DNA from: Pseudomonas sp. AL03
GTDB lineage: Bacteria > Pseudomonadota > Gammaproteobacteria > Pseudomonadales > Pseudomonadaceae
Direction of reading: 5' to 3'
Assembly: GCF_029960815.1 (NCBI RefSeq)
Contig: NZ_JASBRE010000003.1
Span: forward strand, 62,001-126,000
DNA length: 64,000 bases
Part shown: positions 45,631-54,130 of the stretch, piece after piece
How the letters are laid out: every line of letters starts with the position of its first letter
How positions within the stretch are numbered: the first letter of the stretch is position 1
The notes under the pieces: model-generated
Told to the model about the DNA's origin: nothing
Databases searched by the model: none
The model's input: only the letters and a program-made list of their open reading frames with translations
Program-made: the position numbers and the translations under genes

Positions 45631-45795
45631 ACGGCTTTCCTTGCAATCTTCCATAGTTTGTAAATCTCCACCCCAGGCACATCAAATCCACGCCGGATCC
45701 GGAGCTTCAGTATCTTGATAAAAACCTGAAGTACAGGCCAATACCGATTCCGTCGTTATTGATACTTTCCCAAGCGCTGTTCAGGTCGTTGTCTG

Positions 45796-46626
45796 TCAGT
45801 CCAGGTATTGGCCGCACTCACGCATCACTGCAGCCTTGCGCTGCAGGTATTGGCCGAAGATTTCCTGGGCGGCGGACTTGACCACCTCGATGCCCATGAC
45901 ATCGACGAACTCCTCGACCCCTGCAACCGCGTGGGCGAAGTGATTGCTTTCGGTGCCGCCGGTGTGCACGGTGACCCAGGCAACAGTGGCCCGTACCTTC
46001 GCGGGCGGCACGCCCATGTCGCGTTCGAACCATAGCTTGAACAGCGGATGAATGAACTCCACTTCACCGTGGGTGTAGACCTCGTGAACCAGGGTGACCA
46101 ACAGCCCCTGCAACAGGTCGCGGTCACGCAGGCGTCGCGCGTCCGTCCAGTCCTTGAAGGCCTGCGCCGACGGCAGGCAGTTGTCTTTCAGCGGCCACTG
46201 ATCGTCACCGCAGATCGGCGTTGCCATGTTGTAAAAAAGCTCGGAATGCAGCGTGTTGCTCAGTGCGCCGAGGTCCTCGTCGGTGATCCGTTGCAGACTG
46301 CCGCAGACCCGGTAGAGCCGTTGCGCCGCTTCGCCCCACTGCTCGGAGCGCGCCAGCAGCGTGATGCGGTTGGCCAGGCCGGACACACTGGCGGCCGAGT
46401 TGTTGGTTTTCGACCAACTGCCAAAGAACTTGCGCAACTGCGGCGCAGCATGGCGGCGCGAGGTGAGCGTCTGGAACGTACTTTCGATGTCCAGCAGTTC
46501 CGATTCCTGGCTTCGAAACGCATCCACCAATGCTTGCTTCAGAACCCCGGCCGGCATCAGCTCCAGCACCGGCGCTATCACGTTCAACAACTGGCTTTTC
46601 AGCGTCAGCAGGTTACTCACGGCCAT
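45796..46626 (-). CDS. haem-oxygenase-like putative diiron enzyme
   Basis: The protein has 276 residues and is all-helical. Candidate metal ligands are Glu129 (LHSELFYN), an ExxH at 190-193 in EVEFIHPLF and a second ExxH at 226-229 in TESNHFAHAV, with further His and Glu nearby. That layout is that of haem-oxygenase-like diiron oxidases/oxygenases (HDO; SznF, BesC, UndA, MgoB/HamC types), which oxidise amino acids in small-molecule pathways. The region ahead of about residue 90 is not recognised. The family assignment is by motif pattern only. It starts 39 bases after the exporter's stop. Confidence 0.6.
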   Translation of the reverse strand: MAVSNLLTLKSQLLNVIAPVLELMPAGVLKQALVDAFRSQESELLDIESTFQTLTSRRHAAPQLRKFFGSWSKTNNSAASVSGLANRITLLARSEQWGEAAQRLYRVCGSLQRITDEDLGALSNTLHSELFYNMATPICGDDQWPLKDNCLPSAQAFKDWTDARRLRDRDLLQGLLVTLVHEVYTHGEVEFIHPLFKLWFERDMGVPPAKVRATVAWVTVHTGGTESNHFAHAVAGVEEFVDVMGIEVVKSAAQEIFGQYLQRKAAVMRECGQYLD

Positions 46627-46665
46627 CTCACTTTTTTCCTTGTTGGATGATGATTTCAGGCGAAT

Positions 46666-47835
46666 TCACGGGCGCGGGAGCGGCGATGACGGCAATGGGG
46701 AATACTTCCAACCACCCCGCACGATCAGCAGCGGCAGCAACTGGAAAACCGCGATCAACGCGATACAGCCAGGCCAGCCCCATTGCTCCCACAGCACGCC
46801 AGGCACAAAGGCGCCGAAGCTGCCGCCCAGGTAGTAGCAGGTCAGATACACGCCCACGGCGCCGGCCTTGTTTTGCCGGGCATGGGCGGTGATAAAGGCA
46901 TTGGCCGCGGACTGGGCGAGGAATACGCCGGTGCAACTGAATGCCAGACCGACAACGATCAGCCACAACGATGGCCACAGGGTCAGCACCGAGCCGCTGA
47001 CGCCCAGCCATACCGCCACCCTCACCAATTCACTGCGAGGCCGGGCCTTGCTCATGCGCCCGGCGATCGGCACCACCACCAGTGCCAGCAGGAACACCGC
47101 ATAAATCGAACCGAGCGCAGCGGTGCCCAGCGCAAACGGCGCCCGACTCAGGTGTATTCCGACATAGGTAAACGTCGCGACCTGAGCGAACAGCACGCAG
47201 AAACCCACGGCGTAGGTGGCCAGCAACGGCCTGCTTAGCAATTCGCTGCGCATTGCCTGGCGATCGGCAGGCGTTTGTACGGGTGACCGAAGGTTGCGCG
47301 GCAACAGCAGGAAAATCCCCAGACCGATGATCAGGTTCAAGCCGGCCAGCACTGCCAGCGCCAGACGCCAATCATCGAACGCGGTCACCAGGCCGGTCAA
47401 AAAGCGTCCGCTAAAGCCGCCCAGAACCGTGCCGGCGATATACAGGCTGGTCATTTCCGTCACGTCACCGCCGCTCCAGCGCACGCCGATGTAGGCAACG
47501 CTGGTGGCAAACACCACCGGAATCAGCGTGCCTTGCACCGCTCGCCAGAGCAGAAGCTCGCTGAAACTGCCCGAGCAGGCCACCATCAGCGCAGGCAGTG
47601 CCAGCAATATCGCGGCCACGGCGACGACCCGGTGCTGCTCGCCCCGCGCAGTCAACCGGCCGACAAAGGGGGCGGTGATTGCCACGGCCAGGGTGGTGAC
47701 GGTGATGCTCCAGCTCGCTTGCCTGGCGGAAATGTGAAACGCCGCGGCCAACTCGTTGAGCAGACCTTGAGTGGCATAAAGGTTGATAAAAGCGGCGCAC
47801 CCAGCCAGAAACAAGGCAACTCGAGGACAACTCAC
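46666..47835 (-). CDS. MFS transporter of the second biosynthetic cluster
   Basis: About 389 residues if the GTG at 47835 is the start (SCPRVALFLAGCAAFINLYATQGLLNELA); the frame extends to a TTG at 47934 that would run into the LysR promoter. It has 12 membrane segments, motif A-like GRLTARGEQHRVV, and FINLYATQGLLNEL in TM1, typical of the YnfM/AraJ-like DHA1 branch. It heads the minus-strand cluster and is divergent from a LysR gene, so it likely exports the cluster's product. Confidence 0.85.
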   Translation of the reverse strand: MSCPRVALFLAGCAAFINLYATQGLLNELAAAFHISARQASWSITVTTLAVAITAPFVGRLTARGEQHRVVAVAAILLALPALMVACSGSFSELLLWRAVQGTLIPVVFATSVAYIGVRWSGGDVTEMTSLYIAGTVLGGFSGRFLTGLVTAFDDWRLALAVLAGLNLIIGLGIFLLLPRNLRSPVQTPADRQAMRSELLSRPLLATYAVGFCVLFAQVATFTYVGIHLSRAPFALGTAALGSIYAVFLLALVVVPIAGRMSKARPRSELVRVAVWLGVSGSVLTLWPSLWLIVVGLAFSCTGVFLAQSAANAFITAHARQNKAGAVGVYLTCYYLGGSFGAFVPGVLWEQWGWPGCIALIAVFQLLPLLIVRGGWKYSPLPSSPLPRP

Positions 47836-47942
47836 GCAATGATTCCCAAGATTGATTGTAATTTTTTTAAACAACTTTATAAGATAGGCCGTCGAAAGGA
47901 TCCAATACCTATTTCTGACCGATTGATACCTCAAGGATGACG

Positions 47943-48842
47943 ATGATTGACCTCCGCCGCTTGCGCTACTTCCTGATCGTCAGCGACGAGTTGCACTTTG
48001 GCCGTGCCGCGGCACGCCTGCACATCGCCCAGCCGCCACTGACGCGGCAGATTTCGGCACTGGAAGCGGAACTGAGCTTTCGCCTGTTCGATCGCAGCAC
48101 CCGCAACGTCACGCTCACCTCCGAGGGCCGGTATTTTCTGCCCTACGCCCGGGCGGTGCTGGAGCAAGTCGATCTGACGGCGAGCATTACCAGCAAGCTC
48201 GCGGCGGGTTCCGCTGGCCATCTGGCGGTGGGCTACGCCAGTTCGATTGCGCTGTCGGACATCTTCAGTCAGACCATTCAGGCCTTCTGCTCGGCGTATC
48301 CGGATGTGCAACTGACCGTGGAAGAAGGCGCGTCCAGCACCCAATCGTCGCAGCTCATCGAGGGACGTCTGGATATCGGCATGAGTCGTATGCAGCCGCC
48401 CGCCGAAGATGCCGAGATTCAAGCCATCTGCCTGGACAACGAGCCGCTGGTCGCGGCCATTGCCAGTGACAGCCCGCTCGCCCGGCAAGAACAGGTGACA
48501 CTCGCCGAGCTGAGCGCCTACCCGTTGATCGCCTTCCCGACCGACTACGGTTCCGGATTGAACGAGATCATCAAGGCGCTATATCGGCGCCAGGCGCTGA
48601 CCCCCCTGCCCGCACCGAAGGGCAAGCAGATCACCTCGATCATCGCCCTGGTCGCCGCAGGCCGTGGCGTCGCCGTAGTGCCCCAGTGCACCCAGACCTT
48701 GGTCAAGCGCGGCGTGACCTATCGGCCCTTGGCCGAACCCGGGGCCACCGCACCCTTGCTGGTATTGACGCGCAAACGCGAGCGCAGCCCGCTGGTCAAG
48801 GCATTTGTCGAAATCATCGAGCAGACCCTGCGAGCCAAGTGA
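47943..48842 (+). CDS. LysR-family transcriptional regulator of the second cluster
   Basis: 299 residues from ATG 47943, with AAGGA 5 bases upstream; the ATG at 47937 is too close to it. The N-terminal winged helix (LRRLRYFLIVSDELHFGRAAARLHIAQPPLTRQISALEAELSFRLFDRSTRNV) and a LysR substrate domain are clear, closest in look to BenM/CatM-type regulators. It is divergent from the MFS gene across about 107 bases, so it probably controls the minus-strand cluster. Confidence 0.92.
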   Translation: MIDLRRLRYFLIVSDELHFGRAAARLHIAQPPLTRQISALEAELSFRLFDRSTRNVTLTSEGRYFLPYARAVLEQVDLTASITSKLAAGSAGHLAVGYASSIALSDIFSQTIQAFCSAYPDVQLTVEEGASSTQSSQLIEGRLDIGMSRMQPPAEDAEIQAICLDNEPLVAAIASDSPLARQEQVTLAELSAYPLIAFPTDYGSGLNEIIKALYRRQALTPLPAPKGKQITSIIALVAAGRGVAVVPQCTQTLVKRGVTYRPLAEPGATAPLLVLTRKRERSPLVKAFVEIIEQTLRAK

Positions 48843-49017
48843 ATGATTTGAGTGGTGGATGCACGGCCGGACACACAATCACCGCCACTGGAAATCTGCG
48901 CTCACCGGACAAAATTGCCATCCCTCTTGCTCTCCTCTTTCGCGTTTTTCTTATCAGAGTCAACACGCCACAATACGTCCAACAACTCCCGTCAGATCAC
49001 CCGTGCAGACGTTCACC

Positions 49018-49365
49018 ATGGGACGGTGGGCAGGCGAACTGGAAGACGTCTACACGCAAAAACTGATCACCGGCGCCAAATTCGTGGATGTCGTCGCCTG
49101 CAACCTGTCCGGCCCCCTTAACTACACCGACACCGGCGAACAAGGTTCGGCGCTCGTCGGCCCGCTCGACAGCCTCCTGACGTCGGCCCTGGTCAGCGCC
49201 GCCTACGGCATGCACATAGTCACCGTGGGCTGCCAGTACAATGCGCGCGAAAATGCGCTGCCCTTCCTGCAGGAAACCGACCTGTCAGCAGTGGGTTACG
49301 CGATTGCCTCTCAATCATCGCTCAATACGGCGGTGCTACGGCACCAGATCTGTGGAAAAACCTGA
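49018..49365 (+). CDS. unknown protein or gene fragment
   Basis: The plus-strand frame is open from 48859, with a plausible ATG at 49018, giving 115 residues (KFVDVVACNLSGPLNYTDTG, then SAAYGMHIVTVGCQYNARENALPFLQETDLSAVGYAI). The third codon positions are strongly GC-rich, which indicates real coding history. I do not recognise the family. It is short, has no visible ribosome site and sits in a degraded zone, so it may be the remnant of a larger gene. Confidence 0.4.
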   Translation: MGRWAGELEDVYTQKLITGAKFVDVVACNLSGPLNYTDTGEQGSALVGPLDSLLTSALVSAAYGMHIVTVGCQYNARENALPFLQETDLSAVGYAIASQSSLNTAVLRHQICGKT

Positions 49366-49484
49366 TCGTCGATGGCGCGTTCCCAAAGGTAGAACGACCA
49401 GATTTTGTAGCTCTGCTCATGTCTCTGGGCGAGAACGAGCTAATTGTCCAAGAGCGCTCGGGATTGCTGCTACCGGGTAGCGGC
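49334..49484 (+). pseudogene. possible Lhr-type DEAD/DEAH helicase fragment
   Basis: A second plus-strand frame reads APDLWKNLIVDGAFPKVERP and DFVALLMSLGENELIVQERSGLLLPG. This resembles the segment of large Lhr-like helicases that precedes their GExxVNHYSFYAAF motif, but that motif is absent and the frame loses any resemblance after about 50 residues. It is only a scrap of the original gene. Assigned from memory of the family, so moderate doubt remains. Confidence 0.4.
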
Positions 49485-50006
49485 CATTCCCCCACGCCAA
49501 GGGCTGCTTCGGGTTGTGGGTTGAGCCAATCTGTTGCGTCGAAGAGTGGAATTCACAGCCGATGCCTGCCTGTTCTGCCCGGCAGTGATGGGTCGAATGC
49601 AGTCCTTCCTTTACCGACAGCTTTTGATACGGTCACTCGACAAATGCTTTAAGGCGCATCTCTAGATGGGTTTCGGTAAGCACGCATTTCTATCTGTTTT
49701 TAGGATTTACGTTAGGCGGGCATAAGCGTTAGCAGCCTTATTGATAGCAACAAGCCATGATGCGCAAGAAGTTGCGCAACTGTTTCGGTGAAAAGCCCTC
49801 CCGCAACGCTGGACGCCAGGTTTCTCAAGCCCTCCAGCCAAGTGCGCAAGCGATCTCTACCGAAATGCTCCGCGAGGTTTAAGAATCCACAACCAACTGA
49901 TTTATATAGCCTTAACCGTTTCTGGCACGGACCTTGATAACAGTCAGGCACCCACCGGGCGATACCGCCTTCCGGGCACCCTCACTTATTTAGTAAGGAG
50001 AGCATC
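49485..50006. other. non-coding or degraded region
   Basis: About 520 bases with no gene I can support. Short ORFs on both strands (for example minus 49712-49951) show no recognisable domain. The stretch separates the helicase scrap from the transposase remnant and looks like decayed mobile DNA. Confidence 0.4.
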
Positions 50007-50743
50007 CTACACGTTGTAGCCGACGATTCCCGCGCCGCGCGTCATCATGGAACGGGCGTCTGGATCGGTCAGTGAGGCCTGTTTATCCGGCGACTCGTTG
50101 AGCTGAACTTCAATCGCTTGAAGCTCTTTCATTTGCGTCTTCAGCTTGGCGATTTTCTCTTCCCGCCGCACGGCGTTGGGCTTGGAGGCGGTGGGTTCTT
50201 GTCGATCGGCAGCATCGAGCACGGTCAGGCAACGGCTGATGCTCGATTCAATTTCTTCCATTCATCGTTTCAGTTTCGCGCTGGTGAAATTGCGGTCGAG
50301 GTTGTTGACCGCTTTGAACTTGCTGCCGTCGATGGCGACCAGATTTTCTCCAAACAGCCCCAACTGCTGACACAGCACGACGAACGGGCGACAGACGCCT
50401 CGGATGGCCTTGCTGTTGTCTTTTCGGAAGTTGGCGATGGTTTTGAAGTCCGGAATCAACCGCCCGATCAACCACATCAGCTCGACGTTGCGCTGGGCTT
50501 CTCGGTCCAGGCGCCGGCTCGACTGAATGCGGTTCAGATAGCCGTAGATATAGATCTTCAGCAGGATCGCGGGGTGGTAAGCAGGCCGGCCTGTGTCAGC
50601 TGGAATAGCGCCGGCAAAACCTAAGGAGACCAGGTCGAGTTCATCAACGAAGACATCGACTACGCGCACTGGATTGATATCGCTGACGTAGTCATCGAGG
50701 CTCTGCTTTGGCCTCGATGTTCACCTTGAATAAAGCGCTTCAT
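50007..50743 (-). pseudogene. broken IS1182-type transposase
   Basis: The minus strand begins KRFIQGEHRGQS, then changes frame into SLDDYVSDINPVRVVDVF, losing about 4 residues. It continues through HPAILLKIYIYGYLNRIQSSRRL and LIGRLIPDFKTIANFRKDN to ENLVAIDGSKFKAVNN. A TGA at about 50262 interrupts at KLKR, after which MEEIESSISRCL and TDPDARSMMTRGAGIVGYNV follow, then the sequence ends at TAG 50007. A full protein of this family has about 450-500 residues, so a frameshift, a nonsense change and a 3' truncation have inactivated it. No terminal inverted repeats were found. Confidence 0.85.
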
Positions 50744-50817
50744 GGGCGATCCCTGCGATGAAATCCTCAGAAATCATAGCAAGTGTTCGCGAAGGCGTTT
50801 TTACACACTCTGGGCCT

Positions 50818-51414
50818 TCAGTCAGTCCCTTCCCGCGCCAACCGTCTGACCTCAGCCTGTATGGCATAAGCCGGCGCCTCCACCGCATTGAAATCTTGCG
50901 TATAGCGCTGGGCAAATCCTTCTACCCCCCATTCCTGAAACTGCTGCACATGCTTTAGTTCGTGAGCCCAGAGCGCGGTGTTCTGTTCTGCGGTTTGAGC
51001 GTCCCGGAAGAGGATGATGTCAATCAGCGTCACGGCACCGACATCGGGGTTTTGCAACATGGCAGTGGCGGCACTGAATTGGCCGTTGTCGCTAACTTTG
51101 TAGTGCGCGGTATCGAGGATGCTGGGGTCGTACCAGCGCAGCAGTTGCTCCTGGATGTGCGGTGGAATGGGGTGGACGCTGGCGTTGGCTGCTTCAGCGC
51201 GGGCTTGGGTCAGCCACAGCGCCAGGGCAGGTGCCGCGATCTGGGAGATGCCATCAGGCAGGGGGCCGAGCATCAGTCCAAGGTCCGGCAGGCAGATGCA
51301 GCCATCCAGGCACACTTGTTTCTCGCCAGCTGGGCAGGCGCTGTTCTGGGCTGGCACTTCAAGAGTCAGGCAAAGAACAAACAGCGCCACCAGGCGCGTG
51401 GTGATGGGCGGCAT
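50818..51414 (-). CDS. DUF4157-like secreted protein with HExxH-type motif
   Basis: 198 residues with a signal peptide (about 1-22, ending VPAQNS). A Cys-rich segment (CPAGEKQVCLDGCICLP) follows, and near the C-terminus ALWAHELKHVQQFQEWGVEGFAQRY carries the HELKH zinc-peptidase-like motif of DUF4157 proteins. These are often associated with polymorphic toxin loci (eCIS/T6SS effectors), but this one stands alone. Whether it is an active peptidase is unknown. Confidence 0.75.
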   Translation of the reverse strand: MPPITTRLVALFVLCLTLEVPAQNSACPAGEKQVCLDGCICLPDLGLMLGPLPDGISQIAAPALALWLTQARAEAANASVHPIPPHIQEQLLRWYDPSILDTAHYKVSDNGQFSAATAMLQNPDVGAVTLIDIILFRDAQTAEQNTALWAHELKHVQQFQEWGVEGFAQRYTQDFNAVEAPAYAIQAEVRRLAREGTD

Positions 51415-51767
51415 TGGGCGCTCCAGGGACGGACGCAGCGCGAACAGTGGTTCACAATTGATCGACGACCCGCATAGCTTTAGCGTAGTCCCGAACTAAG
51501 CGGCCCCAGGATAATCGCAGGAAGCGACAGACTGCCTTTCCTGCGAATCCCCCACTTTAGTAGACATGCGTCCGCGGCAGCTCTTGGCTGGTAACAGCCC
51601 GTCGCGACAGGCAGCTATCGGCCAGAAGCGGACCGTTCCCACAAAACTTTTAGGTCCGCCTGAATACGCGAGCGCGCTGGCAGCCTCATTCAATTTGATG
51701 AAGCACTGTTCAGTATTCCGCCGATTAGTCGATAATTGAAACACTCCTTAGCTATCGGCACGCCCAG
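51415..51767. other. intergenic region with a dispersed repeat copy
   Basis: About 350 bases. It holds one copy of the repeat described separately (51598-51631) and no credible gene; the minus ORF 51496-51744 is explained by that repeat. Confidence 0.5.
51598..51631. repeat. dispersed short repeat, copy 1
   Basis: CCCGTCGCGACAGGCAGCTA followed by TCGGCCAGAAGCGG. It matches the copy at 52836-52868 at nearly every base. Translated on the minus strand it reads RFWPIAACRDG, which I recall as a frequent tail of spurious pseudomonad ORFs, so this is probably a common interspersed repeat. Confidence 0.6.
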
Positions 51768-52802
51768 ATGGATCAGATACTTTCTCTTCTCTCCGATACC
51801 ATTCCCAAAGCCCAAACCCTAGAGCAGCTTACGCGCCCCTTGCTGACGCTGCTTAGCCAGGTAACCGGTATGGAGTCGACCTACCTTACGACCATTGATA
51901 TCGACGAGGGTGTCCAGCGTGTTGAGTTCGCACGCAACATCGGTGACATGGTGATTCCTGAAGGGCTGGTCGTTCCTTGGACAGATACTCTGTGCAAGCG
52001 GGCGCTGGACGAGAATCGCATGTACTCGGATAACGTTGCCGAATGTTGGAGTGACTCGGAGGCCGCCGCGGCCTTGGGCATCAGAACTTACGTGAGCGCT
52101 CCAATCAGAGCCCAAGATGGGCAAGTACTGGGGACGGTATGTGCCGCCAGCTCGGATCAGGTGGCCCGCGCTCCTGAAGTGGAACCCTTACTGATGCTGC
52201 TGTCAGGGTTGCTGGGATATTCCCTTGAACGTGGGCTGCTGGTGGAGCGACTCCAGGCTGCCAACGCCGAGTTGACCAAGCTGGCCCTGACAGATCCGCT
52301 CACCGGCCTGTCCAACCGGCGTGCCATTCTAAACGACGCCGCGCGCCTGTTCGCCCTGGCCCAACGGGAGAACAAGTATGTATTAATGGGTGTCATCGAT
52401 TTGGATGGGTTCAAGTCCATCAACGATACCCATGGTCACCTGGCAGGAGACCAGCTACTGCGCGGTGTGGCGGCCCAATTGCAGCATGGTCTTAGAACCA
52501 GCGACGTCATCGGGCGTACTGGAGGTGATGAATTCATCGTGATCGCCTTGGGTACTCCATCCGAACACTCGGACTTGGCAAAAGACATGCGACATGCCGC
52601 CGAACTACTTCAGGATCGCCTTTCCAAAGCGACTATAGGGCGCTATGAACTGGGCCACGGTCTTGGTGATATTCACTATACCGGCGCGAGTGTTGGGGTA
52701 GTGGCGGTGATACCGGGCAGCATGACTGCGGACGAGGCCACAAAGCTGGCAGACCGCGAGATGTATGAGGTGAAACAGCAGCGAAACCGTCAACGGTTGT
52801 AG
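51768..52802 (+). CDS. GAF-GGDEF diguanylate cyclase
   Basis: 344 residues. An N-terminal GAF domain (about 15-165; STYLTTIDIDEGVQRVEFARNIGDM, then LGIRTYVSAPIRAQDGQVLGTVCAAS) is followed by a GGDEF domain beginning DPLTGLSNRRAI. The active-site motif is GRTGGDEFIVIAL, intact. It should make c-di-GMP from GTP under control of a small ligand or redox signal sensed by the GAF domain; no transmembrane segment is present. It has no obvious operon partner. Confidence 0.92.
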   Translation: MDQILSLLSDTIPKAQTLEQLTRPLLTLLSQVTGMESTYLTTIDIDEGVQRVEFARNIGDMVIPEGLVVPWTDTLCKRALDENRMYSDNVAECWSDSEAAAALGIRTYVSAPIRAQDGQVLGTVCAASSDQVARAPEVEPLLMLLSGLLGYSLERGLLVERLQAANAELTKLALTDPLTGLSNRRAILNDAARLFALAQRENKYVLMGVIDLDGFKSINDTHGHLAGDQLLRGVAAQLQHGLRTSDVIGRTGGDEFIVIALGTPSEHSDLAKDMRHAAELLQDRLSKATIGRYELGHGLGDIHYTGASVGVVAVIPGSMTADEATKLADREMYEVKQQRNRQRL

Positions 52803-52835
52803 GAACGCCGAAGGTCAGCTTTGGGTCGATTTCAG

Positions 52836-52868
52836 CCCATCGTGACAGGCAGCAATCGGCCAGAAGCG
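52836..52868. repeat. dispersed short repeat, copy 2
   Basis: CCCATCGTGACAGGCAGCAA then TCGGCCAGAAGCG, directly after the GAF-GGDEF gene. It is the second copy of the repeat seen at 51598-51631, so the two copies flank the cyclase gene in the same orientation. Confidence 0.6.
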
Positions 52869-52930
52869 TTCAATGGGCAACGGGATCGCTTGTCATCGGA
52901 TGTATACAGAGTCGCTGAGAGGCTGTTGAG

Positions 52931-53146
52931 CTACTGGCGCTCTCGCTCTTCATACCACTGCATGAACGCTTCGGCGCTTACCAGTCGGCAGACGTGAGAA
53001 CTCTGGGCCATGTCGTAGCGGTAACCGCCCAGCGCATCGAGCACGTCGGCTGTTTCTACGCCTTCGGCGATGACCGCCAAGCCAAGATTGTGACCACGAT
53101 CGACAACGCTCCGTACGATTAGCTCGTTGGCTTGATCGCTTTGCAT
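52931..53146 (-). pseudogene. C-terminal fragment of an EAL domain
   Basis: About 71 residues on the minus strand: IVRSVVDRGHNLGLAVIAEGVETADVLDALGGYRYDMAQ and AEAFMQWYEE are the last third of an EAL phosphodiesterase domain (EGVET loop intact). The catalytic EAL residue and metal sites are missing, and the GCD.xQG region reads RYDMAQSS, so it is inactive. It is probably the tail of a lost GGDEF-EAL gene. It lies 33 bases downstream of the REC-GGDEF gene on the same strand. Confidence 0.75.
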
Positions 53147-53179
53147 GGCCAGGGAACCGAGCTATTTACAGAAGCAGGA

Positions 53180-54130
53180 TTAAAGATACTCATCGCTAAA
53201 GGATGAACATACCCTGGCCCTGCCAGTTTTCTTCGCCAAGTAAAGTTGCTTGTCCGCAGCTTCTATCAACGCCTGGAATTCAAAGTCGTCAGTGGGCGTC
53301 AATGTGGCGACGCCTATAGAAAGAGTCACCACACGATCTACATCAGAAGCAGAATGCTCAATACCCAGCGCCCGGATATGCTCTTGCATTTTTTCTGCAA
53401 GTTGGACCGCTCCGCAAAGACCTGTATTGGGTAGGATGCAGGCAAACTCTTCGCCACCATACCGAGCGACCAAGTCGTAGGGGCGTCTAACCGTTTCAGA
53501 TAACGCTTGGGCAACAGATCTCAAGCAGCCATCTCCAGCCTGGTGACCATATTGGTCGTTGTAGCGTTTGAAAAAGTCAACATCCACCATAATGAGCGAC
53601 AGCGGCTTTTGCTCTCGAAAGCACTGGCGCCAATCCGCCAATATGTCCTCATCGAATTTGCGTCGATTAGCCACTCCCGTAAGGCCATCCATTAATGCCA
53701 TGGAACGCAGCAGATCGTTCTGTAGTTTCAGGGTCAGGTGTGTTCGCACACGGGCTCTAACAATGATTGGATTGATGGGTTTGCTGATGAAGTCGACCGC
53801 GCCAAGTTCCAGACCCAGTACCTCATCCGACTCCTGCTGCTGTGCGGTAATGAAGATGATGGGGATGTCCTGGGTCGCAGGGTCAGCCTTGAGTCGACGG
53901 CATACTTCATGCCCGTCCACGCCCTCCATAACCACGTCCAGCAGAATCAGATCGGGTAGTTGGGTCTGGCATACCGCGATCGCCTGCTCACCGCTGGTCG
54001 CCATGAACACATCACAGTCCTCACGAAACAACTCATGGAGTACCCGGATATTAATCGGCTGGTCGTCGACAATGAGGAGTTTTGGACGGTTATGGGGGTG
54101 TGGTAACCAGGTTTCCATCGATTGTTCCAT
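53180..54130 (-). CDS. response regulator with GGDEF output (REC-GGDEF)
   Basis: 316 residues. The receiver domain (about 17-135) shows the acidic pair in LLIVDDQPINIRVL, phospho-acceptor Asp in ILLDVVMEGVDGHE, Thr in FITAQ and Lys in FISKPINP. The C-terminal GGDEF domain has DGLTGVANRRKFDE and ARYGGEEFACILP, an active-type motif, so this is a PleD/WspR-like cyclase. Its ATG overlaps the stop of the hybrid kinase gene (ATGA), so it is very probably the kinase's partner. Confidence 0.93.
   Translation of the reverse strand: MEQSMETWLPHPHNRPKLLIVDDQPINIRVLHELFREDCDVFMATSGEQAIAVCQTQLPDLILLDVVMEGVDGHEVCRRLKADPATQDIPIIFITAQQQESDEVLGLELGAVDFISKPINPIIVRARVRTHLTLKLQNDLLRSMALMDGLTGVANRRKFDEDILADWRQCFREQKPLSLIMVDVDFFKRYNDQYGHQAGDGCLRSVAQALSETVRRPYDLVARYGGEEFACILPNTGLCGAVQLAEKMQEHIRALGIEHSASDVDRVVTLSIGVATLTPTDDFEFQALIEAADKQLYLAKKTGRARVCSSFSDEYL

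Noticed and set aside
49690..49740. Integron attC site
   Set aside because: GTTAGGC fits the GTTRRRY core, but no matching RYYYAAC partner with the inner L boxes was found and no integrase is present.
49712..49951. Minus-strand ORF of 79 codons
   Set aside because: No family resemblance, no supporting context, and it lies in decayed sequence next to a transposase remnant.
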